Source of the DNA: Acidobacteriota bacterium
GTDB lineage: Bacteria; Acidobacteriota; Holophagae; Holophagales; Holophagaceae
NCBI GenBank assembly: GCA_016195985.1
Contig: JACPYP010000022.1
Location: 1-64,000 of the forward strand
DNA: 64,000 nt
Direction of reading: 5' to 3'
Positions 15,910 through 24,079 of the stretch are shown here, piece by piece. Below the pieces are notes generated by a model. That model was not told where the DNA came from. It made no database searches and was given only the letters and a program-made list of their open reading frames with translations. The stretch's first letter is position 1, and each line of letters begins with the position of its first letter. The position numbers were made by a program, and so were the translations under genes.

Positions 15910-17733
15910 GTGGCGCAGCCCATCGAAACCATTGCCCAGCTTTTCTATCAGGCGGTGGAGCGCAACCTGCCGGACGCGCTCGCCTCCAAGCGGAACGGCA
16001 CCTTCGTGCCCGTGTCGCATGCGGAGATGACCGCGCTGATGGAACGGCTGGCGCTGGCCATGGCCGCCCGGGGCCTCAAGATGGGCGACCGCGTGGCGAT
16101 CATGTCCGAGAACCGCCCGGAATGGGCCATCACCGATTTTGCCTGCGCCATCCAGGGCCTGCCCGACGTCACCATCTACTGCACGCTGAACGCGCCACAG
16201 GCTGCCTTCATCCTCAAGGACAGCCAGGCCCGGTGGGTGATTTGCTCCGACCGGGCCCAGCTCGACAAGGTGCTCGCCCACTGGGATGATCTGCCGCATC
16301 TCGAAACGGCCGTGCTCCTGGATGGCGAACTCCCCGAAGGCACGGGACGCACCCTCACCACCTGGGCCATCCTTCAGAGCGAGGGCCTGGCCATGGAGGA
16401 GCGCCGCCCCGACGTGCGCGCCTGGGGCGCCCAGCGCAAGGCCTCGGACATCCTTACCTTGATCTACACCTCGGGCACCACCGCCGATCCCAAGGGCGCC
16501 ATGCTCACCCACGGCAACTTGGTCACCAACGTGCTGGCCGCCGAAGCCACCGTGGATTTCATCGACGACGAACGGGCCCTCAGCTTCCTGCCCCTCACCC
16601 ACATCTTCGAGCGCATGGCAGGGCAGTTCCTCTGGTTCCACATCGGCGCGGCCATCTACTACGCGGAAAGCGTGAACACTGTCGCGGCCGACCTCCTCGA
16701 AGTGCGGCCCACCGTCATGGCTTCAGTGCCGCGCATCTACGAGAAGATCTACGCCAAGATCTACGACACCGTGTCTTCCGGCCCTTTCATCAAGCGGCTC
16801 ATCTTCCACTGGGCCATGCAGGCGGGCCGCCGGGCCCTGCCCTACCTGCTGAAGAACCAGGAACCGCCCACCTGGAAGGGCGCCTGGTACCGCGCCGCCC
16901 GCACCGTGGTGTTCGAGAAGATCCGCCAGCGCACCGGCGGCCGCCTGAAGGTGGCTGTCAGCGGCGGGGCGCCCCTGGGCGGCAAGATCATGGAGTTCTT
17001 CTGGATCCTGGGCATTCCCATCCTGGAGGGCTACGGCCTCACGGAAACCAGCCCCATCATCACCGTGAACCGTTTCGGCGAAGTGCAGCCCGGCAGCGTG
17101 GGGCGGCCCCTCTACAAGGAATGGAACGGACGCCCCTTCGTGAAGATCGCGGTGGACGGCGAGATCCTGTGCCAGGGGCCGAACATCATGCAGGGCTACT
17201 GGAACAACGAGCAGGCCACCCAGGAGGCCATCGACGAGGAGGGCTACTTCCACACCGGCGATATCGGGCATTTCGACGATTCAGGGCGGCTGTACATCAC
17301 CGACCGCAAGAAGGAGCTCATCGTCACCAGCGGCGGCAAGAAGGTGGCGCCCCAGCCCATCGAAAACAAACTGAAAGAGGACAAGTACATTTCCCAGGCC
17401 GTGCTCATCGGAGACAAGCGCAATTTCATCACGGCCCTCATCGTGCCGAACTTCGACAGCCTGGTGCGCTGGGCCGGCTACAAGAAGATCCCCGTGAAGT
17501 CGTTGTCGGCCCTGGTGAAGGATCCGCAGGTCTACGCCAAGGTGGGCAGCCGGGTGGAGCGCGTCAACGAACAGCTCTCGAACTACGAGCGCATCAAGAA
17601 GATCGTCATCCTGGACCAGGAAATGACCCTTGAGGGAGGGCAGCTCACGCCCTCCCTCAAGGTGAAGCGCCGGGTGGTGAACCAGATGTACGCCGCCCAG
17701 ATCGAGGCCATGTACCGCGAAGGCAAAGACTGA
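15910..17733 (+). CDS. Long-chain acyl-CoA synthetase (AMP-forming)
   Basis: It activates long-chain fatty acids to acyl-CoA through an acyl-adenylate. The 607 residues are those of the FAA1/long-chain group: P-loop LIYTSGTTADPKGAMLTHGN (about 190-210), ATP-binding GYGLTETSP, and the fatty-acid signature EGYFHTGDIGHFDDSGRLYITDRKKE. The terminal catalytic Lys region is LTPSLKVKRRVV. I chose the GTG at 15910 because GGAG lies five bases upstream; the track's GTG at 15895 has no such site. It is transcribed alone, divergent from xerC, and could supply acyl-CoA to the distant desaturase. Confidence 0.92.
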   Translation: MAQPIETIAQLFYQAVERNLPDALASKRNGTFVPVSHAEMTALMERLALAMAARGLKMGDRVAIMSENRPEWAITDFACAIQGLPDVTIYCTLNAPQAAFILKDSQARWVICSDRAQLDKVLAHWDDLPHLETAVLLDGELPEGTGRTLTTWAILQSEGLAMEERRPDVRAWGAQRKASDILTLIYTSGTTADPKGAMLTHGNLVTNVLAAEATVDFIDDERALSFLPLTHIFERMAGQFLWFHIGAAIYYAESVNTVAADLLEVRPTVMASVPRIYEKIYAKIYDTVSSGPFIKRLIFHWAMQAGRRALPYLLKNQEPPTWKGAWYRAARTVVFEKIRQRTGGRLKVAVSGGAPLGGKIMEFFWILGIPILEGYGLTETSPIITVNRFGEVQPGSVGRPLYKEWNGRPFVKIAVDGEILCQGPNIMQGYWNNEQATQEAIDEEGYFHTGDIGHFDDSGRLYITDRKKELIVTSGGKKVAPQPIENKLKEDKYISQAVLIGDKRNFITALIVPNFDSLVRWAGYKKIPVKSLSALVKDPQVYAKVGSRVERVNEQLSNYERIKKIVILDQEMTLEGGQLTPSLKVKRRVVNQMYAAQIEAMYREGKD

Positions 17734-17736
17734 GTC

Positions 17737-18237
17737 CTAGCCTTTCTTCGCAAGGTAGCGCCGCACCGCCTCCTCGGTCTCCGGCAACTGAAGCCCCGCC
17801 TGCCTGCTGATCCTCAGGGCCTCTTCCAGCGGCATGCCCTTGTCCAGCACCAGCCAGGTGCAGGCGACGGCTGCCGCGCGGTTGCCGTCGCCGCAGTGGA
17901 TGAGCACCTTCGAGCCCCGGGGCAGATCCTTGAGGAAGCTCCGCAGGAAATCGAAATCCCCGGCCGGCGGGCGGGTGTTGACGGCGTAGCGCAGGTACTG
18001 GACGCCCAGATCCTGCAGGCGGCTGGATTCCCACTGGCTGTTCAGGTTGGGATCCCCATCCTGCCGGAGATCGATCACATGCGTGACATGGTGGGCCTTG
18101 ATGGCGGCGCAGGTGCCCTCGTTGGGCGCGCCGCGAAGGACAAAGATGCCGGGGCGCACCTCCGTGGCGCCGGGAATGGCTGAATCCTGGGCCTGGAGCG
18201 CCAGGGCCGGAAGGAGCAACAACAGGGCACGGGACAT
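17737..18237 (-). CDS. Exported phosphatase/rhodanese-like protein with CX4R active-site loop
   Basis: 166 residues beginning with a signal peptide (MSRALLLLLPALALQAQ), preceded by GGAGG. The fold pattern is that of dual-specificity phosphatase-like proteins: GIFVLRGAPN, VTHVIDLRQDGD, a helical middle, then VLIHCGDGNRAAAVACTWLV. The active-site loop is C-G-D-G-N-R, a CX4R spacing. Classical protein tyrosine phosphatases have CX5R; a six-residue loop is the rhodanese length and also occurs in a bacterial phosphatase-like subfamily with CASGNR. Catalytic type is therefore open. The track start is 77 codons upstream and would add an unlikely Arg/Pro-rich extension. A good minus-strand promoter lies at 18357-18384. 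Confidence 0.72.
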   Translation of the reverse strand: MSRALLLLLPALALQAQDSAIPGATEVRPGIFVLRGAPNEGTCAAIKAHHVTHVIDLRQDGDPNLNSQWESSRLQDLGVQYLRYAVNTRPPAGDFDFLRSFLKDLPRGSKVLIHCGDGNRAAAVACTWLVLDKGMPLEEALRISRQAGLQLPETEEAVRRYLAKKG

Positions 18238-18356
18238 GGAACCCTCCGCGACATCGCCTGGCTCGCCAGACGCGTTCGCAGAGACCACCGGAGGGGCGAC
18301 GCGCTTCGGGGGGGCTCGGAGCCCGGGGCCCCAGCGGGCGGGTCTCCACGCTCCCA

Positions 18357-18384
18357 AATATAGACTTATGGGTTGGGTATGCAA
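18357..18384 (-). promoter_or_regulatory. Promoter of the phosphatase-like gene
   Basis: Reading the minus strand: TTGCAT, 16 bases, TATATT, in an AT-rich pocket of otherwise GC-rich DNA. The -10 box matches the consensus at five of six positions, the -35 box at three. The leader to the ATG at 18237 would be about 110 nt. Confidence 0.48.
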
Positions 18385-18394
18385 TCCCGGCCTA

Positions 18395-18416
18395 GGGTCT
18401 CTTTGAAAACAGACCC
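18395..18416. repeat. 22-bp remnant of the TA-flanked inverted-repeat element
   Basis: GGGTCTCTTTGAAAACAGACCC, flanked by TA on both sides (18393-18394 and 18417-18418). It contains one full outer arm (CTTTGAAAACAGACCC) of the element seen at 36933 and 54324, plus six bases of the other arm. TA plus the first element base forms the hemN stop codon TAG on the minus strand. Confidence 0.6.
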
Positions 18417-19786
18417 TACACGGTCCTCGAAAAGGGCGTCTTGGCGCTGAGCTTGGCCAGGTAGGCATCGAAGGGCTGCACCAGGTTGCGCACGAAACGG
18501 CGGCCCAGCTGGGTGATGAAGATGCCCTCGGGGCGCACCTCTACGGTGCCCTGGGACACCTCCTCCCGCAGCTGGCCGACCGCATCCGCGAACAGGACCG
18601 GACCATCCACGCCGAAGCGGGCCCTGAGGTCGTCCCAGCGCAGCTCGAAGTGGCCCATGAGGTGGTGGATCACCCAGCGGCGCAGCTCGTCGTCCTCGGA
18701 CAGGCGGTGCCCCTTGTGGATGGCCAGATGGCCATCGGTGATGCTGCGTTCCCACTTGGCCAGGATCTTCTCGTTCTGGGCGTACACGCCCGCCACGTTG
18801 GAGATGGCGCTGGGGCCGAAGCCCAGGAGGTCCGTGCCCGCGGACACGGCGTAGCCCATGAAGTTGCGGATGAGGCGGCCTTCCTGCACGGCCTTGGCCA
18901 TGGGATCGCCGGGATGGGCGAAGTGATCCATGCCGATGGCCACGTAGCCCGCCTTTTCCAGGATGTCCGAGGCCATGAGCAGCAGGTCCAGGCGCAGTTC
19001 GGGCGTGGGCAGCGTCTCCGCCGGGATGCTGCGCTGGAAGGGCATGATGCTGGGCAGGTAGGCGAAGCCGTAAATGGCCATGCGGTCCGGCGACAGCTCC
19101 AGGGTGGATTCCAGGGTGCGCTTGAAGGTGTCCATGGTCTGGCCCGGCAGGCCGTAGACCAGGTCCAGGTTCACGCCTTCGAAGCCCAGCTCGCGGCACT
19201 GGCGCATGGCCGTGAGGGTGTGATCCCAGGTCTGGCCGCGGGTGATGAGGGCCTGCACGTTCTCGTCCAGATCCTGCACGCCGAAGGACACGCGGTTGAA
19301 GCCCATGTCCCGCAGGGCCGGCAGCTGGTCCGGCTCCAGGAAGGTGGGGTCCACTTCGATGGCGATCTCGGCCTCCGGCAGAAACTCGAAGCGGTCCTTG
19401 AAGAGCTGGAAGGTGCGCCGGAGATCCGCCGCGTTCAGGTAGGTGGGCGTGCCGCCGCCCCAATGCAGCTGGAGGGCCTTGCGGCGTTCCTTCAGATGGC
19501 CGCACACGAGGTCAAGCTCCCTTGTCACGGCCGCGAGGTAGGCCTCGACGGGATCGTACTGGGGGCTCACCACCACGTTGCACCCGCAGTAGGCGCAGCG
19601 GCGCGGGCAGAAGGGGATGTGCAGGTACAGGGACAGCGCCTCGTCCTTCCGGGCATCGGCGCGGCCTAGGGCGGCCAGGACTTCCGTCTCCGGGAAATCG
19701 TCGGACCAGGCCGGCGGCATGGGATAGCCCGTGTAGCGCGGGCCGGGACGGTCGTAGCGGCGAATCAGATCGGCGAGCTGGTTCAT
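18416..19786 (-). CDS. hemN: Oxygen-independent coproporphyrinogen III oxidase
   Basis: A radical SAM enzyme that decarboxylates two propionates of coproporphyrinogen III to give protoporphyrinogen IX without oxygen. 456 residues, the HemN rather than HemW size. The cluster motif is CPRRCAYCGC (CX3CX2C plus the extra Cys), then HWGGGTPTYL, VDPTFLEPDQL and GVQDLDENVQALI. The YTGYPMPPAWSDDF start is typical of HemN. MNQLADLIRRYD (19786) is the family start, not the track's position 20 codons upstream. It is last in the hem cluster, and its stop codon is built from the TA-flanked element remnant. An oxygen-independent enzyme fits anaerobic or facultative life. Confidence 0.94.
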   Translation of the reverse strand: MNQLADLIRRYDRPGPRYTGYPMPPAWSDDFPETEVLAALGRADARKDEALSLYLHIPFCPRRCAYCGCNVVVSPQYDPVEAYLAAVTRELDLVCGHLKERRKALQLHWGGGTPTYLNAADLRRTFQLFKDRFEFLPEAEIAIEVDPTFLEPDQLPALRDMGFNRVSFGVQDLDENVQALITRGQTWDHTLTAMRQCRELGFEGVNLDLVYGLPGQTMDTFKRTLESTLELSPDRMAIYGFAYLPSIMPFQRSIPAETLPTPELRLDLLLMASDILEKAGYVAIGMDHFAHPGDPMAKAVQEGRLIRNFMGYAVSAGTDLLGFGPSAISNVAGVYAQNEKILAKWERSITDGHLAIHKGHRLSEDDELRRWVIHHLMGHFELRWDDLRARFGVDGPVLFADAVGQLREEVSQGTVEVRPEGIFITQLGRRFVRNLVQPFDAYLAKLSAKTPFSRTV

Positions 19787-19822
19787 GCGGGGTCCGTTCG
19801 AAAACGAGAGGAGAAACTGATT

Positions 19823-19904
19823 ACCACCAAGACACCAAGTCACCAAGAACTGCTCGAGGACCCGTTTGTTTTTCTTTCTTGGTGCCTTTGTGTCTTGGTG
19901 GCGG
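19823..19904. repeat. Palindromic 'CACCAAG' repeat between hemE and hemN
   Basis: ACCACCAAGACACCAAGTC on the left mirrors TTGTGTCTTGGTGGCGGT on the right, with CACCAAGAA and TTCTTGGTG inside, so the unit folds into a long imperfect hairpin. The same family occurs at 29125 and 29520, and a relative at 47451. Confidence 0.8.
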
Positions 19905-19914
19905 TCTTTTGCTT

Positions 19915-20901
19915 TCAGGCCTTTACTTCATCCAAAACCGCTCCCACCACGGCCGGATCGGTCTCAGGAGTGAGACCGTGGCCCAGGTTGAAGATGTGGG
20001 GATGGCCCTTCATGGCGTCCACGATGGCGCGGGCCTTCCGCTTGGCGGTGTCTGCCCCGGCCAGCAGCATGGTGGGGTCCAGGTTGCCCTGCAGCACCAT
20101 CCTGGGGAAGCGGCGGCGGGCCTCGCCGATGGGCACTTGCCACGGCACCGCCAGCCCCTTGCAGGGCAGGTCGTTGAGGGAATCCGGCAGGTAGCCGGTG
20201 CGGGCGAAGAAGAGCGTGGGGGCTGCCGTCACCTGGGACAGGGTGCGCTTCACGGAGGGCAGCGCGAAGGCCGCGTAGTCGTCGGCATCAAGCTCACCTG
20301 CCCAGGTGTCGAAGAGCTGCACCCCCTGCGCGCCGGCCTGGATGTGGAGGTTCAGCAGGCGGGCGGCGGCGTCCGCCAGCTTGTCCATCCATTTCTGGGC
20401 CAGCACGGGGTTCTGGTGGATGAAGGACTTGGCCTTCGACCAGGTCTTGCTGCCCTTCCCTTCGATGCCGTAGGCCAGCAGGGTCCAGGGCGCGCCGGCG
20501 AAGCCCAGCATGGTCACCTTGGGCGGAAGGGCCGCCTTCACTTTCTTGATGGCCTCGCAGACCGGCTCGAACACCTTTTCGTCCAGGGGGCGGTTGATGT
20601 CGATCTGATCCAGCGTCTTCCCGATGCGCGGCCCTCCCTCGGGAATGGTGACCTCGCAGCCCAACGCATCGAGGATCACCAGGATGTCGCTGAAGATGAT
20701 GGCGCCGTCGATCTGGGGGAAGCGGCGAATGGGCTGCAGGGTGACTTCCGCCGCCAAGTCAGAATCGTTGAGCAGCTGCTCGAAGGTGACCTTGGCCCGC
20801 ACCTCGCGGTACTCCGGCAGGAACCGGCCCGCCTGGCGCATGAACCAGACCGGGGGTTTCTCAAGCGTGTTGCCGTTGAGCACATGAAGAAGGGGCTGCA
20901 T
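19915..20901 (-). CDS. hemE: Uroporphyrinogen decarboxylase
   Basis: It removes four acetate carboxyls from uroporphyrinogen III to give coproporphyrinogen III. The 328 residues are slightly short for the family but cover all landmarks: N-terminal PVWFMRQAGRFLPEYRE, the FSDIL region carrying the catalytic Asp, GFAGAPWTLLAYGIEG, VQLFDTWAGEL and the C-terminal NLGHGLTPETDP. It lies between hemL and hemN with a palindromic repeat on each side, so transcription through the cluster must pass or be tuned by these hairpins. Confidence 0.96.
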   Translation of the reverse strand: MQPLLHVLNGNTLEKPPVWFMRQAGRFLPEYREVRAKVTFEQLLNDSDLAAEVTLQPIRRFPQIDGAIIFSDILVILDALGCEVTIPEGGPRIGKTLDQIDINRPLDEKVFEPVCEAIKKVKAALPPKVTMLGFAGAPWTLLAYGIEGKGSKTWSKAKSFIHQNPVLAQKWMDKLADAAARLLNLHIQAGAQGVQLFDTWAGELDADDYAAFALPSVKRTLSQVTAAPTLFFARTGYLPDSLNDLPCKGLAVPWQVPIGEARRRFPRMVLQGNLDPTMLLAGADTAKRKARAIVDAMKGHPHIFNLGHGLTPETDPAVVGAVLDEVKA

Positions 20902-20930
20902 GAATGACTCCGGATCGCGAAAAGAATGGG

Positions 20931-21022
20931 TCCACAGATTTCACAGATTAAAAAAAGCGGATTGGTTGGATGCGGCGGGACAGGTCCTGCATTTGCATCT
21001 GTGTGAATCTGTGGAATCTGCG
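20931..21022. repeat. Palindromic 'CCACAGATTTCACAG' repeat between hemL and hemE
   Basis: TCCACAGATTTCACAGATT on the left mirrors GAATCTGTGGAATCTGCGGA on the right. It fills the 123-bp gap between the two genes. A sister copy is at 22300-22392. Confidence 0.8.
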
Positions 21023-21024
21023 GA

Positions 21025-22278
21025 CTAGAAGTCCTTGGCCACGGCGGCTGCGGCCTGCTTGAAGCGCGCCAGCTCGGCGTCGCCGTGGGCGGCGCTGAGG
21101 AAGGCCACTTCGTAGCCGCTGGGAGGCAGGTACACGCCCTGGGCCAGCATGGCCTTGTGCAGGCGGTTGAAGGATCCGATGGCCTCGCCTTTCACCGCGT
21201 CGCTGCGGCGGACGCTGTCCTGGAACAGGGGCCAGAGCAGGCTGCCGTAGCGGGGGCAATGGAGGCCGGGGATGGCCTCGAAAGCCGCCGCCCATTTCTC
21301 CGCATTGGCTTCCAGCCCCGCATAGAAGGCCGGGGTCAGCTTCTCCATGGTGGCCAGGCCCGCGGCCATGGCCACGGGATTGCCCGACAGCGTGCCCGCC
21401 TGGTAGACCGGGCCGTCGGGCGCGACCACGCCCATGATGTCCTTGCGCCCGCCGTAGAGGCCCACGGGCATGCCGCCGCCGATGATCTTGCCGTAGGTGG
21501 CCATGTCCGGCGTGATGCCGAGGCGCTCCGCCGCGCCGCCCGGGGCCACGCGGAAACCGCTGATGACCTCGTCGAAGATGAGGACCACGCCGTGCTGCGT
21601 GCAGAGTTCCCGCAGGCGCTTGAGGAACTCGGGGCGCTGCAGCAGCAGGCCGTTGTTGGCGGGAATGGGCTCGATGATGGCCGCGGCCAGCTGGCCGCCG
21701 ATCTCGGCGAAAGTGCGCTCCAGGGTGTCCATGTCATCGAGGGTCACCACGGAGGTCAGCTCGGCGATGCCCTTGGGCACGCCGGCGCTGGTGGGGGCGC
21801 CGAAGGTGGCGAGGCCCGAGCCCGCCTTCACCAGCAGGCCGTCGCTGTGGCCGTGGTAGCAGCCCTCGAACTTGAGGATGCGGTCGCGCCCGGTGAACCC
21901 GCGAGCCGCGCGGAGCGCCGACATCACGGCCTCCGTGCCCGACGAGACGAAGCGCATCTTCTCGATGAAGGGCACCATCTCCTTGATGCGCCGGGCCAGC
22001 GAAAGCTCGCGGCGGCTGGGAGCACCGAAGGTGAGACCTTCCTGCATGGCCTCGCTCACCGCCGCCAGGATGTCGGCGTGGGCGTGGCCCAGGATCAGCG
22101 GACCCCAGGACATGCAGAGATCCAGGAAGCGTGCGCCATCCTCATCCTCGAACCAGGCCCCGCTGGCCTTCTTGAAGAATTTGGGCGTGCCGCCCACGGC
22201 GCGGAACGCGCGCACAGGGCTGGAGACACCACCGGGAAAGTGGGTCAGGGCTTCTTGGAACAGGGTTTCGTTGCTCAT
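21025..22278 (-). CDS. hemL: Glutamate-1-semialdehyde 2,1-aminomutase
   Basis: A PLP enzyme that turns glutamate-1-semialdehyde into 5-aminolevulinate, the second C5-pathway step after HemA. 417 residues, normal length. The N-terminal FPGGVSSPVRAFRAVGG, MRFVSSGTEAVMSALRAARG, the PLP-binding VLIFDEVISGFRV, the Schiff-base Lys in TYGKIIGGGMPVG and YQAGTLSGNPVAMAAG are all present. Together with hemA it shows that ALA is made from glutamyl-tRNA, not by the Shemin route. It has its own 125-bp upstream gap holding a palindromic repeat. Confidence 0.97.
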   Translation of the reverse strand: MSNETLFQEALTHFPGGVSSPVRAFRAVGGTPKFFKKASGAWFEDEDGARFLDLCMSWGPLILGHAHADILAAVSEAMQEGLTFGAPSRRELSLARRIKEMVPFIEKMRFVSSGTEAVMSALRAARGFTGRDRILKFEGCYHGHSDGLLVKAGSGLATFGAPTSAGVPKGIAELTSVVTLDDMDTLERTFAEIGGQLAAAIIEPIPANNGLLLQRPEFLKRLRELCTQHGVVLIFDEVISGFRVAPGGAAERLGITPDMATYGKIIGGGMPVGLYGGRKDIMGVVAPDGPVYQAGTLSGNPVAMAAGLATMEKLTPAFYAGLEANAEKWAAAFEAIPGLHCPRYGSLLWPLFQDSVRRSDAVKGEAIGSFNRLHKAMLAQGVYLPPSGYEVAFLSAAHGDAELARFKQAAAAVAKDF

Positions 22279-22299
22279 GAAAACCTCAAAAGATTTGGG

Positions 22300-22392
22300 T
22301 CCACAGATTTCACAGATTCAAAAGAAGCGGGGACGAAGGCAACATCGAAGATTTCATCAGTTCAATCGGTGTGAATCTGTGAAACCTGTGGA
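22300..22392. repeat. Palindromic 'CCACAGATTTCACAG' repeat between hemB and hemL
   Basis: TCCACAGATTTCACAGATTC on the left mirrors GAATCTGTGAAACCTGTGGA on the right, giving a near-complete outer stem of about 20 bp around a 53-base loop. It is the same family as 20931-21022. Confidence 0.82.
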
Positions 22393-22403
22393 TGATTCCT
22401 TTC

Positions 22404-23381
22404 CTAGGAGATCCAGCCCTTCTCCACGGCCTCGCGGCCGGCGTAGGTGACGATCATATCGGCGCCGGCGCGGCGGATGGCGATGAGGTGCTCGTACATC
22501 AACTGGTCGCCGTTCACCCAGCCCAGGCGGTCCGCAGCCTTCACGCTGCTGAACTCGCTGCTGACGTGATAAGCGCAAATGGGCGCCAGCTGGGCCTCGC
22601 GCAGGCGCCAGATGAGGTCGAGGTTCGGCAGGGCCGGCTTGACCATGAGCATGTCCGCGCCCTCGTCGACATCGAGCAGGGCATCGTTCAGTCCTTCGCG
22701 GGCGTTGCGGGGATCCATCTGGTAGCTGCGGCGGTCACCGAACTTGGGACTGCTGTCCGCGGCATCGCGGAAGGGGCCGTAGTAGGCGCCCGCATGCTTG
22801 ATGGCGTAGCTGAGGATGGCGGTCTGGGTGAACCCGTTCGCGTCCAGCACGTCGCGGATGGCCGACACGCGGCCATCCATCATGTCGCTGGGAGCCGCCA
22901 CATCCGCGCCGGCCTCGGCGTGCCGGAGGGCCATCTCCGCCAGGATGGGCAAGGTCTCGTCGTTGCGCACCACGCCTTCCTCGTCGACGAGGCCGCAATG
23001 CCCGTGGCTGGTGTAGCCGCAAAGGCACACGTCGGTCATGACGATGAGATCGGAACCGAAAGCCTTTTTCAGGGCCTTCACGGCCTGGGGCACCACGCCA
23101 TCGTGATCGCAACTGTAGGAGGCGTCCGGGCTCTTGGCGTCCGCATCAGGCACCCCGAAAAGCAGCACGCTGGCCAGGCCCTTCTTGAGATCCTTCTCCA
23201 CCTGGCGGACCGTGTCTTCCACCCCGGCGCGCACGATGCCGGGCAGGCTGGCGATGTCGCTGCTGCCCGCATGGGGCTGCACGAAGTGGGGCTGGATGAG
23301 GTGGCGCGGCCTGAGATCGGTTTCCGCCACGAGGTTGCGCATGGCGAGCGTCGTGCGGAGACGGCGGGAGCGGTTCAGCAT
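22404..23381 (-). CDS. hemB: Porphobilinogen synthase (5-aminolevulinate dehydratase), zinc type
   Basis: It joins two 5-aminolevulinate molecules into porphobilinogen. 325 residues. The active-site zinc ligands are visible as the Cys cluster DVCLCGYTSHGHCG, marking the zinc-dependent rather than Mg-only class. The Schiff-base lysines fall in YAIKHAGAYYGPFR and MLMVKPALPNLDLI. Other landmarks are RPRHLIQPHFV and APSDMMDGRVSAIR. Its start overlaps the end of hemD by seven bases. Confidence 0.97.
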   Translation of the reverse strand: MLNRSRRLRTTLAMRNLVAETDLRPRHLIQPHFVQPHAGSSDIASLPGIVRAGVEDTVRQVEKDLKKGLASVLLFGVPDADAKSPDASYSCDHDGVVPQAVKALKKAFGSDLIVMTDVCLCGYTSHGHCGLVDEEGVVRNDETLPILAEMALRHAEAGADVAAPSDMMDGRVSAIRDVLDANGFTQTAILSYAIKHAGAYYGPFRDAADSSPKFGDRRSYQMDPRNAREGLNDALLDVDEGADMLMVKPALPNLDLIWRLREAQLAPICAYHVSSEFSSVKAADRLGWVNGDQLMYEHLIAIRRAGADMIVTYAGREAVEKGWIS

Positions 23382-24079
23382 GGAGACTCCTCCTTCGGGT
23401 TTTCTTCAGAGGCCAGCTGCTGGGCCAGCATGGCCCAGAGCAGGCTCGGCTTGGGTTCGCACCGGGCGTCGGCCGGAACGCCCGCCCGCGCGAACGCTTC
23501 GGCGGTGGCTTCACCCCAGGCGAAGCGCAGCACCTTCCCGGCGAGGGGGGCCAGGATTTCCGCCTGAAGCGGGCTCAGGGCCAGGACCCCCTCCACGTCC
23601 GGCAGGGGCGGAAAGGGCACCCGGGGCGATTCCCGGTGGGTGATCCAGGGGTAGATGCGCCAGGCGCTGTTGCGGGCCGCCACTTCCAGGTATTCGCGGC
23701 TGCGCTCCCCCCGGGCCAGCAGGAAATCCCCACCGTCGGGAAAACGCTTCTGGACCAGGTCCCACAGGGCCTCGGCCCGGGCCTCGGCGGGAAGGTGGAC
23801 GTCCAGATCCTCCCGCTCCAGAGCATCGGCGGTGCCCGCCCCCTGAACCAGGCAGGTCATTCCGGCCGGTAGAGCGGAGGAGACCACTTTGGCCCCGGAG
23901 GGGCTCAACAGAAGCAGCGCTTTGGTTTTCTCGAAGGAGACGGGCGGCCTGGAGCCGGTCAGTTTCAGGGAGGTGAAGGAATAGGGGACCGGCGCCCACC
24001 CGGCCTTGCGCACGATGTCCGCCAACGGGTGGTGGGCGGGTCTGGCCAGGGCCAGGCGCGGGGGCGCGGCGGCGCTCAT
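23375..24079 (-). CDS. hemD: Uroporphyrinogen-III synthase (divergent)
   Basis: HemD closes and inverts hydroxymethylbilane to uroporphyrinogen III. HemD proteins are notoriously variable, and this 234-residue protein is identified mostly by position, between hemC and hemB. Supporting features are a two-lobed pattern and the N-terminal LALARPAHHPLADIVRKAGWAPVPYSF, like the usual LVTRP...L...G. The central LLLLSPSGAKVVSSAL and the late LSPLQAEIL stretch match the place where HemD shows FTSxxxV motifs. It overlaps hemC by ATGA and hemB by seven bases. Confidence 0.8.
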   Translation of the reverse strand: MSAAAPPRLALARPAHHPLADIVRKAGWAPVPYSFTSLKLTGSRPPVSFEKTKALLLLSPSGAKVVSSALPAGMTCLVQGAGTADALEREDLDVHLPAEARAEALWDLVQKRFPDGGDFLLARGERSREYLEVAARNSAWRIYPWITHRESPRVPFPPLPDVEGVLALSPLQAEILAPLAGKVLRFAWGEATAEAFARAGVPADARCEPKPSLLWAMLAQQLASEENPKEESPC

